A stretch of DNA of 64,000 bases from HdN1 sp964473645 (lineage in GTDB: Bacteria; Pseudomonadota; Gammaproteobacteria; Pseudomonadales; Ketobacteraceae). Shown here one piece after another: positions 37,130 to 46,926 of this stretch (positions within the stretch are counted from its first letter, which is position 1; the number at the start of each line of letters is the position of its first letter). The position numbers and the translations under genes were made by a program. Location: NCBI GenBank assembly GCA_964473645.1, contig CAYYPW010000029.1, positions 4,781 to 68,780 of the forward strand. The letters run 5' to 3'. The notes under the pieces are model-generated. The model saw nothing but the letters and a program-made list of their open reading frames with translations, did not search any database and was not told where the DNA came from.

Positions 37130-39595
37130 CTACACCACGATATTCACGAGTTTGCCGGGCACAATGATCAACTTGCGTACCGGTTTGCCATCGATGAATT
37201 TGACCACGTTTTCGTTGGCCAGTGCCAATGCTTCCACTGCTTTGTTGTCAGCATCGGCTGCCACGGTCACTTTACCACGTACCTTGCCGTTGACTTGCAC
37301 CACCAGTTCGATTTCATCGCGTGCGAGCGCGGCGGTGTCGACGCTGGGCCAAGGCGTATCCACCAAGGGGGTTTGTGGGGCGAAGTGTTGCCACAGCGCA
37401 TGCGTAACGTGTGGGGTAATGGGCGCCAGCATGATGACGATGAATTGCAACGCCTCATTCACCACTGCCCGCCCTTGCTCACTGTTGTCATCAAAGCGGC
37501 TAATGGCGTTTAACAATTCCATAACGGCTGCAATTGCAGTGTTGTAGGTAAAACGGCGAGCGAAATCATCGCGCACCTTTTGCAAGGTCTCGTGAGTTTT
37601 GCGGCGCAGCTCTTTCTGCGAAGCGGTGAGATTTTGTGTGTCGCTGAGGGCACTGAATTCCAGCGTTGCATCGGTCCCCTGTTGCAGTTGGGTATGCACC
37701 TGTCGCCACAAACGACGCAGAAACTTGTTGGCGCCTTCGACACCACTGTCAGACCACTCCAGCGATTGCTCTGGGGGCGCTGCGAACATGGTAAATAGGC
37801 GCACCGTATCCGCGCCGTACTGGTCAATCAACGCCTGCGGATCAACGGTGTTGCCCTTTGACTTGGACATTTTGGCGCCGTCTTTCAGCACCATGCCTTG
37901 GGTGAGCAGGCGGGTGAACGGTTCATCGCTGCTAACCAAACCCTGATCGCGCATCAATTTGTGAAAGAAACGTGCATACAGCAAGTGCAAAATGGCGTGT
38001 TCGATACCCCCGATATATTGATCGACCGACAGCCAGTAATTGCTGCGTTCATCCAACATGGCGCCTTTCTGGTCGCGGCAGGTAAAACGCGCGAAATACC
38101 AGGATGACTCCATAAAAGTGTCGAAAGTATCGGTTTCACGTTCAGCGGTGCCACCGCAGGTCGGGCAAGTGGTGTTGTAGAACGACGGCATTTTCTTGAT
38201 GGGTGAACCCACACCATCAAAGGCAATATCTTCAGGCAATACCACGGGCAGATCTTTTTCTGGCACCGGCACTGCGCCACAGCTTGCACAATTAATGATA
38301 GGAATCGGGCAACCCCAGTAACGCTGACGGGAAACCCCCCAATCGCGCAGACGGAAGTTAACCGTGACATGCCCCTTACCTTCGGCGTTTAACTGGCTGG
38401 ATATGGCTTTGAACGCGCCATCGAAATCCAGACCATCAAAGGCGCCTGAATTCACCAGTTTGCCCTTGGCAGTAAAGGCTTCTTTGCTCAAATCGATGGC
38501 TTCATCGCTGAGCGGTGCAATGACTTGCTTGATCGGCAGGCCATACTTGCAGGCAAATTCATAATCGCGTTGATCGTGCGCAGGCACAGCCATTACGGCG
38601 CCTTGGCCGTATTCCATCAACACGAAATTGGCGATCCACACCGGTACTTTTTCACCGCTGATCGGGTGCTGAGCGTAGAGGCCGGTGAACATGCCTTTTT
38701 TCTCGATGGTCGCCATGTCGGCTTCGGCCATTTTGATGGCGTTGCATTCTTTGACGAAATCGGCAACTTCATGATTGGCGGCTGCGGCTTTGCGTGCCAA
38801 TGCATGCTGAGCAGCAACGGCCACATAGGTTACGCCCATCAAGGTGTCGGGCCGGGTGGTGAAAACGCGCAGGGGGGCTTCGCCATTGATGGCGAAATCC
38901 AGCTCCAGACCTTCGGAACGACCGATCCAGTTGCGCTGCATGGTTTTGACCTGTTCAGGCCAGCCATCAAGTTTATCGAGGTCGTTGAGCAGCTCATCGG
39001 CGTAGGCCGTAATCTTTAAAAACCATTGCGGAATCTCTCGGCGCTCAACCGTAGCGCCTGAGCGCCAGCCTTTGCCATCGATCACCTGTTCGTTGGCCAA
39101 TACGGTCTGATCGACCGGGTCCCAGTTCACCAGCGAGGATTTTTTGTACACCAGACCTTTTTCGAACAGCTTGGTGAAGAACCACTGCTCCCAGCGGTAA
39201 TACTCCGGGTGGCAAGTGGCTAGCTCACGGCTCCAATCGTAACCAAACCCAAGGCGCTTGAGCTGGTTGCGCATGTAATCGATGTTTTCGTAGGTCCACT
39301 TGGCGGGCGGCACGCCGTGCTTGATGGCGGCGTTTTCGGCAGGTAGGCCGAAGGCATCCCAACCCATCGGTTGCAGCACGTTTTTGCCCTGCATGCGCTG
39401 GAAGCGCGACATGACGTCGCCAATGGTGTAATTGCGCACATGCCCCATGTGCAGACGACCGCTCGGGTAGGGGAACATCGACAGGCAGTAGTATTTCTCT
39501 TTGCTGCGGTCTTCTTTCACCTGGAATGTTTTTTGGGCTTCCCAGTGTTGTTGGGCGGTGGCTTCCACCTGTTCTGGGTGATAAATCTCTTCCAT
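37130..39595 (-). CDS. leuS: Leucyl-tRNA synthetase
   Basis: An 821-residue class I synthetase charging tRNA-Leu. The HIGH-type motif is HMGH near residue 48, the CP1 editing domain follows, and the KMSKSKGN motif is near 573. Zinc-type cysteine pairs (CASC, CPTC) lie near 430-475. Full length. The ATG at 39595 is preceded by an in-frame GTG. It heads leuS-lptE-holA-yajL-GNAT, genes that overlap or nearly touch. Confidence 0.96.
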   Translation of the reverse strand: MEEIYHPEQVEATAQQHWEAQKTFQVKEDRSKEKYYCLSMFPYPSGRLHMGHVRNYTIGDVMSRFQRMQGKNVLQPMGWDAFGLPAENAAIKHGVPPAKWTYENIDYMRNQLKRLGFGYDWSRELATCHPEYYRWEQWFFTKLFEKGLVYKKSSLVNWDPVDQTVLANEQVIDGKGWRSGATVERREIPQWFLKITAYADELLNDLDKLDGWPEQVKTMQRNWIGRSEGLELDFAINGEAPLRVFTTRPDTLMGVTYVAVAAQHALARKAAAANHEVADFVKECNAIKMAEADMATIEKKGMFTGLYAQHPISGEKVPVWIANFVLMEYGQGAVMAVPAHDQRDYEFACKYGLPIKQVIAPLSDEAIDLSKEAFTAKGKLVNSGAFDGLDFDGAFKAISSQLNAEGKGHVTVNFRLRDWGVSRQRYWGCPIPIINCASCGAVPVPEKDLPVVLPEDIAFDGVGSPIKKMPSFYNTTCPTCGGTAERETDTFDTFMESSWYFARFTCRDQKGAMLDERSNYWLSVDQYIGGIEHAILHLLYARFFHKLMRDQGLVSSDEPFTRLLTQGMVLKDGAKMSKSKGNTVDPQALIDQYGADTVRLFTMFAAPPEQSLEWSDSGVEGANKFLRRLWRQVHTQLQQGTDATLEFSALSDTQNLTASQKELRRKTHETLQKVRDDFARRFTYNTAIAAVMELLNAISRFDDNSEQGRAVVNEALQFIVIMLAPITPHVTHALWQHFAPQTPLVDTPWPSVDTAALARDEIELVVQVNGKVRGKVTVAADADNKAVEALALANENVVKFIDGKPVRKLIIVPGKLVNIVV

Positions 39596-39691
39596 CACGA
39601 TGCGGCTCTCTCAGGGGCTCTCTCAAGCGGGGCGAAAACCGCCAAGGATACCGCAGCGGACGGGGTAGGGGCTAGGGTGAGCCTTCTTCAA

Positions 39692-41395
39692 CTACGGGTT
39701 TTTATTGTGATTCAGGCACGCCAACACCAGCGCCCAGAACTCCGAAAAATCATTCACCACGACATGGGGCTTGTGTGGATAGCGCTCATTGCCCGGGAAT
39801 ATCTTGTTGAGCCAGCCCTGATCCCACTGCGCGCCATTGAAAAAAACGCTGGTAATGCCGGCTTCGCGTGACGCGATCACATCGGTGGTACTGTCGCCCA
39901 CATACCAGATATCGGTCGTGGGTTCGCATTCGAGCAGCTTGGCGGCCAGCAGCACCTGATCAGGATGTGGCTTGCGCAGCTCGGTGTCATCGCCGCAGAT
40001 CATGGCGTCGAACAGGCCCGCCCAGGAACCATTTTCAACCGCATTCACTTCATGTTCGAAGAATTCCCGGTCGCGGTTGGTAATCACACCCAGTTGCAGA
40101 TCCAGCATCCGCAACCCCAACAGCACCCGGCCTACGCGCGGCTCAAAGGGGAGCACCGTGCCATAGTGGTTGCGATAATGATGATTGAACACCTTGTGTG
40201 CGATTTGTTTGGCTTCCTGATCTTCACCGAATAAAACTTCGAAAATATCGGTACGCGAAATTTTGCGGTCTGCTTTGATTTTGGGGTGCAATTGCGCATA
40301 GCTTTGCACGTATTCCACCAAGCGCGCATCTTCGGGCGACTTGCTTTGTGACGGATCGACTAAGCGGCTGAGCAAACCAAGTTTTTGCAGTTCGGGCAGC
40401 ATCTCATCAACGGCGTGATACATCGCATCGAGGGTGTCCACCAGCGTTGCATGCCAGTCAAACAGAATCACTTTCGGTGGTGTCAGTTTTACCACCGACG
40501 GGTGCCAATCCGGTTCTATCCGTGGCGGCGGCGGTATAGGCCCATTAAAGTGCTGTGGGCGTACCTTTTTCACAATTTTGGGGAACGCGAGCGGATCGTG
40601 TTCCTGCACTGTTTGTAATAAATCCATCAGCTCATCGAAACTATCGATGATGGCATCGGGTTTGTGCTGTGGGTCATACAGAAAGGTGTCGAGGATTTCG
40701 TCGTGATCACGACAGGTGCTGTTATAAAAAATACCGGTGACCCCCGCGTTTTTCGCGGTAACCATATCAAGATGGCTATCGCCGATATACCAGGTGTCGG
40801 GACGCGGATACGTGTCGATACTGGCCAGCGCATAACGGATTACCTGCGGGTCAGGCTTGTAGAGCGTGACATCATCGGCACAGGTGGTGAAATCGATCAG
40901 GCGTGGCCACGACCCGTCATCGACGGTACTGATTTCATGATCCAGAAATTCACGACTGCGATTGGTGGCAACCCCGACATTCAGCGCCAGACGTTGCAAC
41001 GACGCCAGATATTCTCGTACCCCCTCCTGATACGGCTTTACTTTGCCGTAATAATTTCGGTAGCACTTGTTGTACGCACGATGGGCCAGGTGCTTGGCTT
41101 CGTTGTCATGCCCAAAAATCGCATTAAAAATTTCGGTGCGACTAATACGTCGTTCCAGTAAGATTTTGGGATGCAATCGGCGAAAAATACGAATATATCG
41201 CACCAGCTTGACGTCTTCCTGATGGCGGCATTCCGCCTCGGGGATCAGCCGTTCCACCAAGCCCAATTCTTCCAGTTGATCGAGCATTTCCTCCATTGCG
41301 GAGGTCATGGCATCTTGGGTGTCGACCAAGGTGCCATGCCAATCAAATAGAATGGTTTTGGGTGTGGGTAATACGGGCTTTTCGGATTGGGTCAT
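39692..41395 (-). CDS. Tandem HAD-superfamily hydrolase with altered motif I
   Basis: A 567-residue protein made of two homologous HAD domains (about 12-290 and 305-560) joined by a Pro-rich linker (PIPPPPRIEPD). Both have motif II (ATN / ITN), motif III lysine (YKPDP / RKPHP) and motif IV (GDSHLD / GDSTTD). In both halves motif I reads DWHGT or DWHAT instead of DxDGT: the nucleophilic Asp is kept, the second (acid-base) Asp is His. The long alpha-helical cap is shared (LHPKI..RRISRTEIF / LHPKI..RKISRTDIF). Likely a phosphatase or related phosphotransfer enzyme of unknown substrate. The start at 41395 gives a normal first domain; the open frame upstream is not supported. Confidence 0.8.
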   Translation of the reverse strand: MTQSEKPVLPTPKTILFDWHGTLVDTQDAMTSAMEEMLDQLEELGLVERLIPEAECRHQEDVKLVRYIRIFRRLHPKILLERRISRTEIFNAIFGHDNEAKHLAHRAYNKCYRNYYGKVKPYQEGVREYLASLQRLALNVGVATNRSREFLDHEISTVDDGSWPRLIDFTTCADDVTLYKPDPQVIRYALASIDTYPRPDTWYIGDSHLDMVTAKNAGVTGIFYNSTCRDHDEILDTFLYDPQHKPDAIIDSFDELMDLLQTVQEHDPLAFPKIVKKVRPQHFNGPIPPPPRIEPDWHPSVVKLTPPKVILFDWHATLVDTLDAMYHAVDEMLPELQKLGLLSRLVDPSQSKSPEDARLVEYVQSYAQLHPKIKADRKISRTDIFEVLFGEDQEAKQIAHKVFNHHYRNHYGTVLPFEPRVGRVLLGLRMLDLQLGVITNRDREFFEHEVNAVENGSWAGLFDAMICGDDTELRKPHPDQVLLAAKLLECEPTTDIWYVGDSTTDVIASREAGITSVFFNGAQWDQGWLNKIFPGNERYPHKPHVVVNDFSEFWALVLACLNHNKNP

Positions 41396-41569
41396 GGCGC
41401 GTCGATATTTGAATGCCTGCGTCTGCTGGCGTAGGTGTGTGAATTCCCTCAGTGTAAACCAATGGACACAAGCGTGCCCACGACAGACGGTGTAAGGGTA
41501 GGGTAATCGCCGCAAGAGGATTACAATGGACGTTGTTAAACCCAATTCATGACAGGGAGTAGTAACACG

Positions 41570-43816
41570 ATGACACGCTGGAAATCGATGTTGCTGCTGA
41601 TATTCATCAGCCTGCTCACTTGCGGGTGCGGTGGCGGGGGCTCCAAACCTCCAACGGTTGCGCCAGAGACAGAAACGCCCGAAGGCCCGAACGGGCCGAA
41701 CAACCCCGGCGGACCGAGTGGGCCAGACAATCCTGATGGCCCAACCCCGACCGATACCATCGGGCTCACAACACGCCCTGCCAATAGCGACTGTCTAGCG
41801 ATGACGCAATCAGGCACTGGCACCGTCAGCACCGAGCGCGCATTCCCGGCCCTGAATCTGGGCGGTATCATCACCGGCCTCTATCAAGCACCCAACGACA
41901 CCAGCCGTTGGTATGCCACCTTGAAATCGGGCAGCATTGTCATGTTCAACAACGACGATGCGGTTTCCAGCGTAACCCCGATCACCGGCGAACCCAGCGT
42001 CGACGATCGCAGTGAAGGCGGCCTGCTATCGATGGCCTTTCACTCTGACTTTGGTAGCGCCGGAAACCGTTTGGTGTATCTGTCTTACACGGCAACGATT
42101 AATGAAACCGGCATGGAATCGCGCATAACGCGCTATGTGCTCGGCGCGGACAACAGCCTGAGCAGCCCACTGCAAATACTGTCACTCGTGCAGCCCGCAG
42201 ATAACCATAACGGCGGAAATATCGTATTCGGCCCGGATGGCTATCTTTATATCGGTTTTGGCGACGGAGGCGGTGGCGGCGATGAGTTCGGCAACGGCCA
42301 GAATCCACAAACCTTTCATTCGAAAATCCTGCGTATAGACGTTAATAACGGCAGCCCTTATGTCGTGCCCACCACCAACCCCTATTTCGGAAGCACCACC
42401 CATCTCAATGAAATCTACGCCCAAGGTTTTCGCAACCCCTGGCGATTCAGCTTTGATCGCGTCACCGGCGAATTATTCGTAGCCGACGTCGGCCAACACG
42501 CTTGGGAAGAAGTCAACACCGTCGACCCCGCCCAAAATTTTGGCTGGCCCATCACCGAAGGCAACCACTGCTATAACGCCGACACCTGCAATACCACCGG
42601 CCTCACCCCACCCATTTTCGAATACAACCACGACATCGGTTGTTCAATCACCGGTGGATTCGTCTATCGCGGTAGCGCCATACCCGAACTGCAAGGCCGA
42701 TATATCTATGGCGATTGGTGCATGACCGGCGCGCATTCCTTCTTGCCCAGCAACCCCGCAGGCACACGAAGCGCCATCCCCGCCACCGGCGATACCCCCG
42801 ACAACGTCACCACCTTTGGCGAAGGCCTGGATGGCGAACTATTGATAGGCACCGCAGGCGGCGGCGTCTTCCGTTTCATACGCACCGGCGTAACGACCGA
42901 GCCGGTTGTTCCAGAACGCCTGACCGAACACCCATGTATTGCCAATGCCACCATGCACCAGCTGAGTAGCGGCGTTATACCGTACTCCATCAATAACCCC
43001 TTGTGGTCAGACGGCACCACCAAACAACGTTTTTTCGCCATTCCTGATACCAGCACCATCACAGTCGATTCACGCGGCGATTTCATCTTCCCGGTAGGCA
43101 GCGTATTGATCAAAAATTTTCTGCATGACAATCGCCTCATCGAAACCCGCTTTCTCATGCACCACGAAGGCGGGTGGGGAGGCTATAGCTACGAATGGAA
43201 CGAACAAGGCACCGACGCGACACTTTCCAGCGGCGCACATACCCGCGCCATTGACGAGAGTTACACCCATATATTTCCGAGTAGCACCCAATGCTTCCAA
43301 TGCCACACCCAAGCCGCCAACGTCATGCTCGGCCCCGAAACAGCCCAACTCAATCGCAATCATTTATATGAAAGTACCGGCATCACCGGACATCAGCTAG
43401 ATACCCTGGAGTACATCGGATTATTTACAACAGATCTTTCCAGCAACCAGCGCAGCCGTGTATTGCCAGCGTTAGACGATACCACCGCATCAATAGAGAA
43501 CCGAGCACGAGCCTACCTGCACAGCAATTGCAGCGGCTGCCACCAACCGAACGGATTTCCAACACATATGGATTTACGCTATGACACAGCGTTAGCAGAA
43601 ACAGGCATTTGCAATGTCGCACCCACCGCAGGTGAATTAGGCATAAGTGGCGCCAGACTACTATTGCCGGGAGATGTTAATCGTTCAGTCCTGTATCAAC
43701 GCATGGCACGTAGAGACAGTGTACAGATGCCACCGTTAGCGACAGGCGTGGTGGACACCGCGGCACTAAATATCGTTTCAGAATGGATCCTAGGTTTGAG
43801 CGAATGTAATGACTAA
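41570..43816 (+). CDS. Lipoprotein fusing a PQQ sugar-dehydrogenase-like propeller to a c-type cytochrome module
   Basis: A 748-residue protein. A lipoprotein-type signal ends near LLTCGC; a Gly/Pro/Asn linker (about 22-62) follows. Residues about 75-445 match the glucose/sorbosone dehydrogenase beta-propeller, with GGLLSMAFHSDF, DNHNGGNIVFGPDGYLYIGFGDGG and YAQGFRNPWRFSFD. Residues about 455-748 resemble the SO2930-type diheme cytochrome family: PYSINNPLWSD, FPVGSVLIKNF, then CFQCH near 574 and CSGCH near 654. This suggests oxidation of a sugar or alcohol with electrons passed to heme c within one polypeptide at the cell envelope. No metabolite partners are nearby. GGGAG lies ten bases before the ATG. 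Confidence 0.82.
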   Translation: MTRWKSMLLLIFISLLTCGCGGGGSKPPTVAPETETPEGPNGPNNPGGPSGPDNPDGPTPTDTIGLTTRPANSDCLAMTQSGTGTVSTERAFPALNLGGIITGLYQAPNDTSRWYATLKSGSIVMFNNDDAVSSVTPITGEPSVDDRSEGGLLSMAFHSDFGSAGNRLVYLSYTATINETGMESRITRYVLGADNSLSSPLQILSLVQPADNHNGGNIVFGPDGYLYIGFGDGGGGGDEFGNGQNPQTFHSKILRIDVNNGSPYVVPTTNPYFGSTTHLNEIYAQGFRNPWRFSFDRVTGELFVADVGQHAWEEVNTVDPAQNFGWPITEGNHCYNADTCNTTGLTPPIFEYNHDIGCSITGGFVYRGSAIPELQGRYIYGDWCMTGAHSFLPSNPAGTRSAIPATGDTPDNVTTFGEGLDGELLIGTAGGGVFRFIRTGVTTEPVVPERLTEHPCIANATMHQLSSGVIPYSINNPLWSDGTTKQRFFAIPDTSTITVDSRGDFIFPVGSVLIKNFLHDNRLIETRFLMHHEGGWGGYSYEWNEQGTDATLSSGAHTRAIDESYTHIFPSSTQCFQCHTQAANVMLGPETAQLNRNHLYESTGITGHQLDTLEYIGLFTTDLSSNQRSRVLPALDDTTASIENRARAYLHSNCSGCHQPNGFPTHMDLRYDTALAETGICNVAPTAGELGISGARLLLPGDVNRSVLYQRMARRDSVQMPPLATGVVDTAALNIVSEWILGLSECND

Positions 43817-43915
43817 AAGCGCTAATTCAGCAGCATTTAGCATTTGTTTGATAAATCAGCGGCCATTCAATAAACGCTAGAACAAAAAAGGTGATACCAC
43901 TGAACTTGAGAGGGG

Positions 43916-44015
43916 CAGGGTGGGAGATTGGTTCTGGAACGTCGCCGACATGGATGTCGGCGTCGAGCTTACAGGGACGTACTTGCAGCGTTTCCAGAAC
44001 CAATCTCCCACCCTG
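43916..44015 (+). repeat. Large intergenic hairpin repeat, copy C
   Basis: Arms of 24 bases at 43916-43939 and 43992-44015 are perfectly complementary. The inner stem reads CGCCGACA-TGGA-TGTCGGCG, differing from copies A and B by a compensatory pair change (G-C to A-T), followed by the shared TCGAGCTTACAGGGACGTA. It lacks the G-rich box of A and B. It lies between two convergent genes, 47 bases beyond the lnt stop. The whole 43817-44061 interval holds nothing else recognisable. Confidence 0.85.
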
Positions 44016-44061
44016 GCACTGTACACAAATCTAAGTGCAGAGAAATTTTAAAGCAGAACAA

Positions 44062-45579
44062 TCAATCAAGTGCCCGTCGACGATAGCCCGTAAAGGCACT
44101 CACTCCCACCAACACCCCACAAAGCCCCAACAAAGGCCAATACCCCCACCGAGCAAACGGCGTCTCCCCCACCGTACGAAACACCTCCCCCCTCAAAACC
44201 CCTTGCTCAAAACTCGGCAACCGCTTCACCACCACCCCCTGCGGATCAACAATCGCAGTAATCCCCGTATTCGTCCCCCGAATCAAATACCGCCCCATCT
44301 CCAGCGCCCGCATCCGCGCCATCTCAAAATGCTGCAACGGCCCAAATGAGTGGCCAAACCACGCATCATTACTAATCGTAATCAACACATCCGCCTGCTT
44401 ACCCAACGTCCGCACCAACTCCGGATAAACAATCTCATAACAAATATAAGGCGCCAACGAAAACCCCTTCGCCAACAACGGCTCCTGATCCCCAGCCCCC
44501 GGCGTAAAACTCGACATCGGCAAATCAAAAAACGGAATCAACCCCCGAATCACCCCCTCCAGCGGCACAAACTCACCGAAAGGCACCAACGTCTGCTTAT
44601 GATAAATACCACTCCCTTGACCGGCCGCAAAAATTGAATTGTGATAAATCACATCGTTTTCACCCGCACCCGGCTCCCAAAACGGCACCCCCGAAATAAA
44701 CGCCGCGCCCGCCTGCTCAGCCTGCAAATCAATAGCACCGATCAACGGCAACGCATCCGAATAAAACACTGGGAATGCCGCCTCAGGCCACACCACCAAA
44801 TCCGTCGAGCCCCACAGGGGCGTCGTTAAGGTTGTATAAGTGCGAATAATATTTTCACGCTGCGCCGGGTCCCATTTCATCTCCTGGGCAATATTGGCTT
44901 GCACCAACGCTACTCGCAGCGGTGTTTTTAAATCCGGGTATGTCCATTGCGTACTCTGCAGCTTTTGCGCACCGATCAGCACCAACACCATCACCACGAT
45001 CGGCGTCATGAGCATCACTCCCCGGCGCCGAATCACCTCCAGCAACAGGTTGCCCATCATCACCACCAGAAAACTGATCCCCATCACCCCCAACACAGGC
45101 GCAAAGTGTTTTAGCGGCGTATCGATAAATCCATAACCAGCAAACAACCACGGAAACCCGCTCAAAAACCAAATCCGCATCCACTCCATCAACACCCACA
45201 ACGCCGGGAAGCTGAGTACATGCCAGCGTTGCAACCGCAGCGCGCTATAGAGGTAGCCCTGCACGCCATGCACGATGCCCAGCAACGCCACAAACGCAAA
45301 GGTGAGAAACACCGAAAGCGGCAAACTCGTCCCGCCAAAATAGTGAATGCTCACATACACCCACGAAGCCCCAGCCCCCCAGAACCCCAGGCCATACCAC
45401 CACGCCCGCACAAAGGCCTGCCGAGGCGATAAGTCCCGCAGCACATGTGCCAGCACAGCGACAGAGATAATGATGATCCACCAGAAATTCAGTGGTGCAA
45501 GACCCAAGGGGAATGCGGCGCCTGCCAACAAGGCAAGCGCATGACCGGCCCAACCGCCGGGGGGACGAATTTTGCTCAT
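44062..45579 (-). CDS. lnt: Apolipoprotein N-acyltransferase
   Basis: A 505-residue inner-membrane enzyme that N-acylates the lipoprotein cysteine. N-terminal transmembrane helices (about 1-210) precede a nitrilase domain with the catalytic Glu in WPEAAFP (near 264) and the Cys in ICYEIVYPE (near 380). The C-terminus has a last membrane helix. Last gene of miaB-phoH-ybeY-corC-lnt, a widespread order. The coding strand is markedly G-rich compared with its neighbours. Confidence 0.93.
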   Translation of the reverse strand: MSKIRPPGGWAGHALALLAGAAFPLGLAPLNFWWIIIISVAVLAHVLRDLSPRQAFVRAWWYGLGFWGAGASWVYVSIHYFGGTSLPLSVFLTFAFVALLGIVHGVQGYLYSALRLQRWHVLSFPALWVLMEWMRIWFLSGFPWLFAGYGFIDTPLKHFAPVLGVMGISFLVVMMGNLLLEVIRRRGVMLMTPIVVMVLVLIGAQKLQSTQWTYPDLKTPLRVALVQANIAQEMKWDPAQRENIIRTYTTLTTPLWGSTDLVVWPEAAFPVFYSDALPLIGAIDLQAEQAGAAFISGVPFWEPGAGENDVIYHNSIFAAGQGSGIYHKQTLVPFGEFVPLEGVIRGLIPFFDLPMSSFTPGAGDQEPLLAKGFSLAPYICYEIVYPELVRTLGKQADVLITISNDAWFGHSFGPLQHFEMARMRALEMGRYLIRGTNTGITAIVDPQGVVVKRLPSFEQGVLRGEVFRTVGETPFARWGYWPLLGLCGVLVGVSAFTGYRRRALD

Positions 45580-45604
45580 GAATGTACTTCTATTCCGACC
45601 CAGT

Positions 45605-46444
45605 TCAATCCACGGGCGTCACCTGCAGGAGACGTATCGTGCGCTGGTCGGCATTTAACACCTTGAAGAGGAATTTGCCAATCTTTATAGACTCATGGCG
45701 TTTCGGCAGGCGCCCAAAATGGCTCAGTACGATCCCACCTATGGTGTCAAAATCTTCGGTCTCAAACTCGGTGCTGAAGTGTTCGTTGAACTCATCGACC
45801 GGCGTTACCGCCTTGACGATGTACTCGCGCCCATGGGCACGCTTGATCATGTGGTCGTCTTCGAAATCGTGCTCGTCGGCAATTTCACCCACGATTTGTT
45901 CCAGAATATCTTCGATGGTGACCAAGCCCGACATGGTGCCATATTCATTGATAACGATGGCCATGTGCGTGCGGGAGTGGCGAAATTCGCGCAATAACAC
46001 GTTAAGGCGTTTGCTTTCGGGAACAAACACCGCAGGGCGAATCAGCTCTTTAAGAGGGGTTTTGTCGAGTCGATTTTTAGCCGCGAGATCAAGCAGGTCT
46101 TTTGCCAACAGAATGCCGACCACTTCATCCTGTGTTTCATCATAAACGGGGTAACGGCTGTGAGCAGACTCTACGATGGTGGGAAGGTAAACGTCGGGGG
46201 TGACGTTAACATCAATCATGGTGGCTTGACTGCGCGGGATCATGATTTCCCGTACTTGCATTTCCGAGACTTGTAACGCGCCTTGAATGATGTTGAAAGC
46301 TTCGGGGTCGATCAATCCGTTTTCCTGTGCCGAATGTAAAACTTCGACCAGTTCCCCTTTATTTTGTGGCTCACCCGAAAGAAAGTTGGCGATCTTTTCT
46401 AGAAAATTACGCCCGGATGAGCCGTTTCGACTGTCGTCGTTCAT
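45605..46444 (-). CDS. corC: CorC/HlyC family CBS-domain transporter-associated protein (YbeX)
   Basis: A 279-residue cytoplasmic protein with two CBS domains (about 70-190, starting VREIMIPRSQATMIDVN) and a C-terminal CorC_HlyC domain. It is linked to magnesium/cobalt efflux and, in E. coli (YbeX), to ribosome homeostasis. Its ATG overlaps the ybeY stop by four bases. Confidence 0.92.
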   Translation of the reverse strand: MNDDSRNGSSGRNFLEKIANFLSGEPQNKGELVEVLHSAQENGLIDPEAFNIIQGALQVSEMQVREIMIPRSQATMIDVNVTPDVYLPTIVESAHSRYPVYDETQDEVVGILLAKDLLDLAAKNRLDKTPLKELIRPAVFVPESKRLNVLLREFRHSRTHMAIVINEYGTMSGLVTIEDILEQIVGEIADEHDFEDDHMIKRAHGREYIVKAVTPVDEFNEHFSTEFETEDFDTIGGIVLSHFGRLPKRHESIKIGKFLFKVLNADQRTIRLLQVTPVD

Positions 46445-46926
46445 GGGTTTTCATCATCTCCATAAGGATCAGTAATACCGAAGCCTGCCAGCAGCTTGAT
46501 TTCAAGCGCTTCCATCTGATCGGCTTCGTCGTCTTCAATATGGTCATACCCCAGCAGGTGTAGCGTGCCGTGTATCACCATGTGTGCCCAATGGGCCACT
46601 ACGTCTTTGCGTTGTTCTTGCGCTTCTTTTTTTACGACATCGGCACAAATGGCCAGATCCCCCAGAATGGCAACATCAACCTCAGGAGGGGCTTCAAACG
46701 GAAAGGACAACACATTGGTGGGATAATCCTTCCCGCGATAATCGCGATTGAGCTGCTGACTTTCAGCAGCATCGACGATGCGTATGGTGAGTTCGTACGG
46801 TCCATCCCGCTCGAATTCAACCTCTGCATCATTTACTGCTGCTTGTGCCCAGCGTAAAAACTGCTCGTCAGCGGGTATGTCGACAAATCCGCCGTCGTTT
46901 TGTATCACCAGGTCGAGCGTTGGCAT
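46441..46926 (-). CDS. ybeY: Endoribonuclease YbeY
   Basis: A 161-residue metal-dependent RNase needed for 16S rRNA 3' maturation and ribosome quality control. The zinc motif HxxxHxxxxxH reads HGTLHLLGYDH near 117-127. The ATG overlaps the phoH stop (TAATG), so translation is coupled. Confidence 0.95.
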   Translation of the reverse strand: MPTLDLVIQNDGGFVDIPADEQFLRWAQAAVNDAEVEFERDGPYELTIRIVDAAESQQLNRDYRGKDYPTNVLSFPFEAPPEVDVAILGDLAICADVVKKEAQEQRKDVVAHWAHMVIHGTLHLLGYDHIEDDEADQMEALEIKLLAGFGITDPYGDDENP

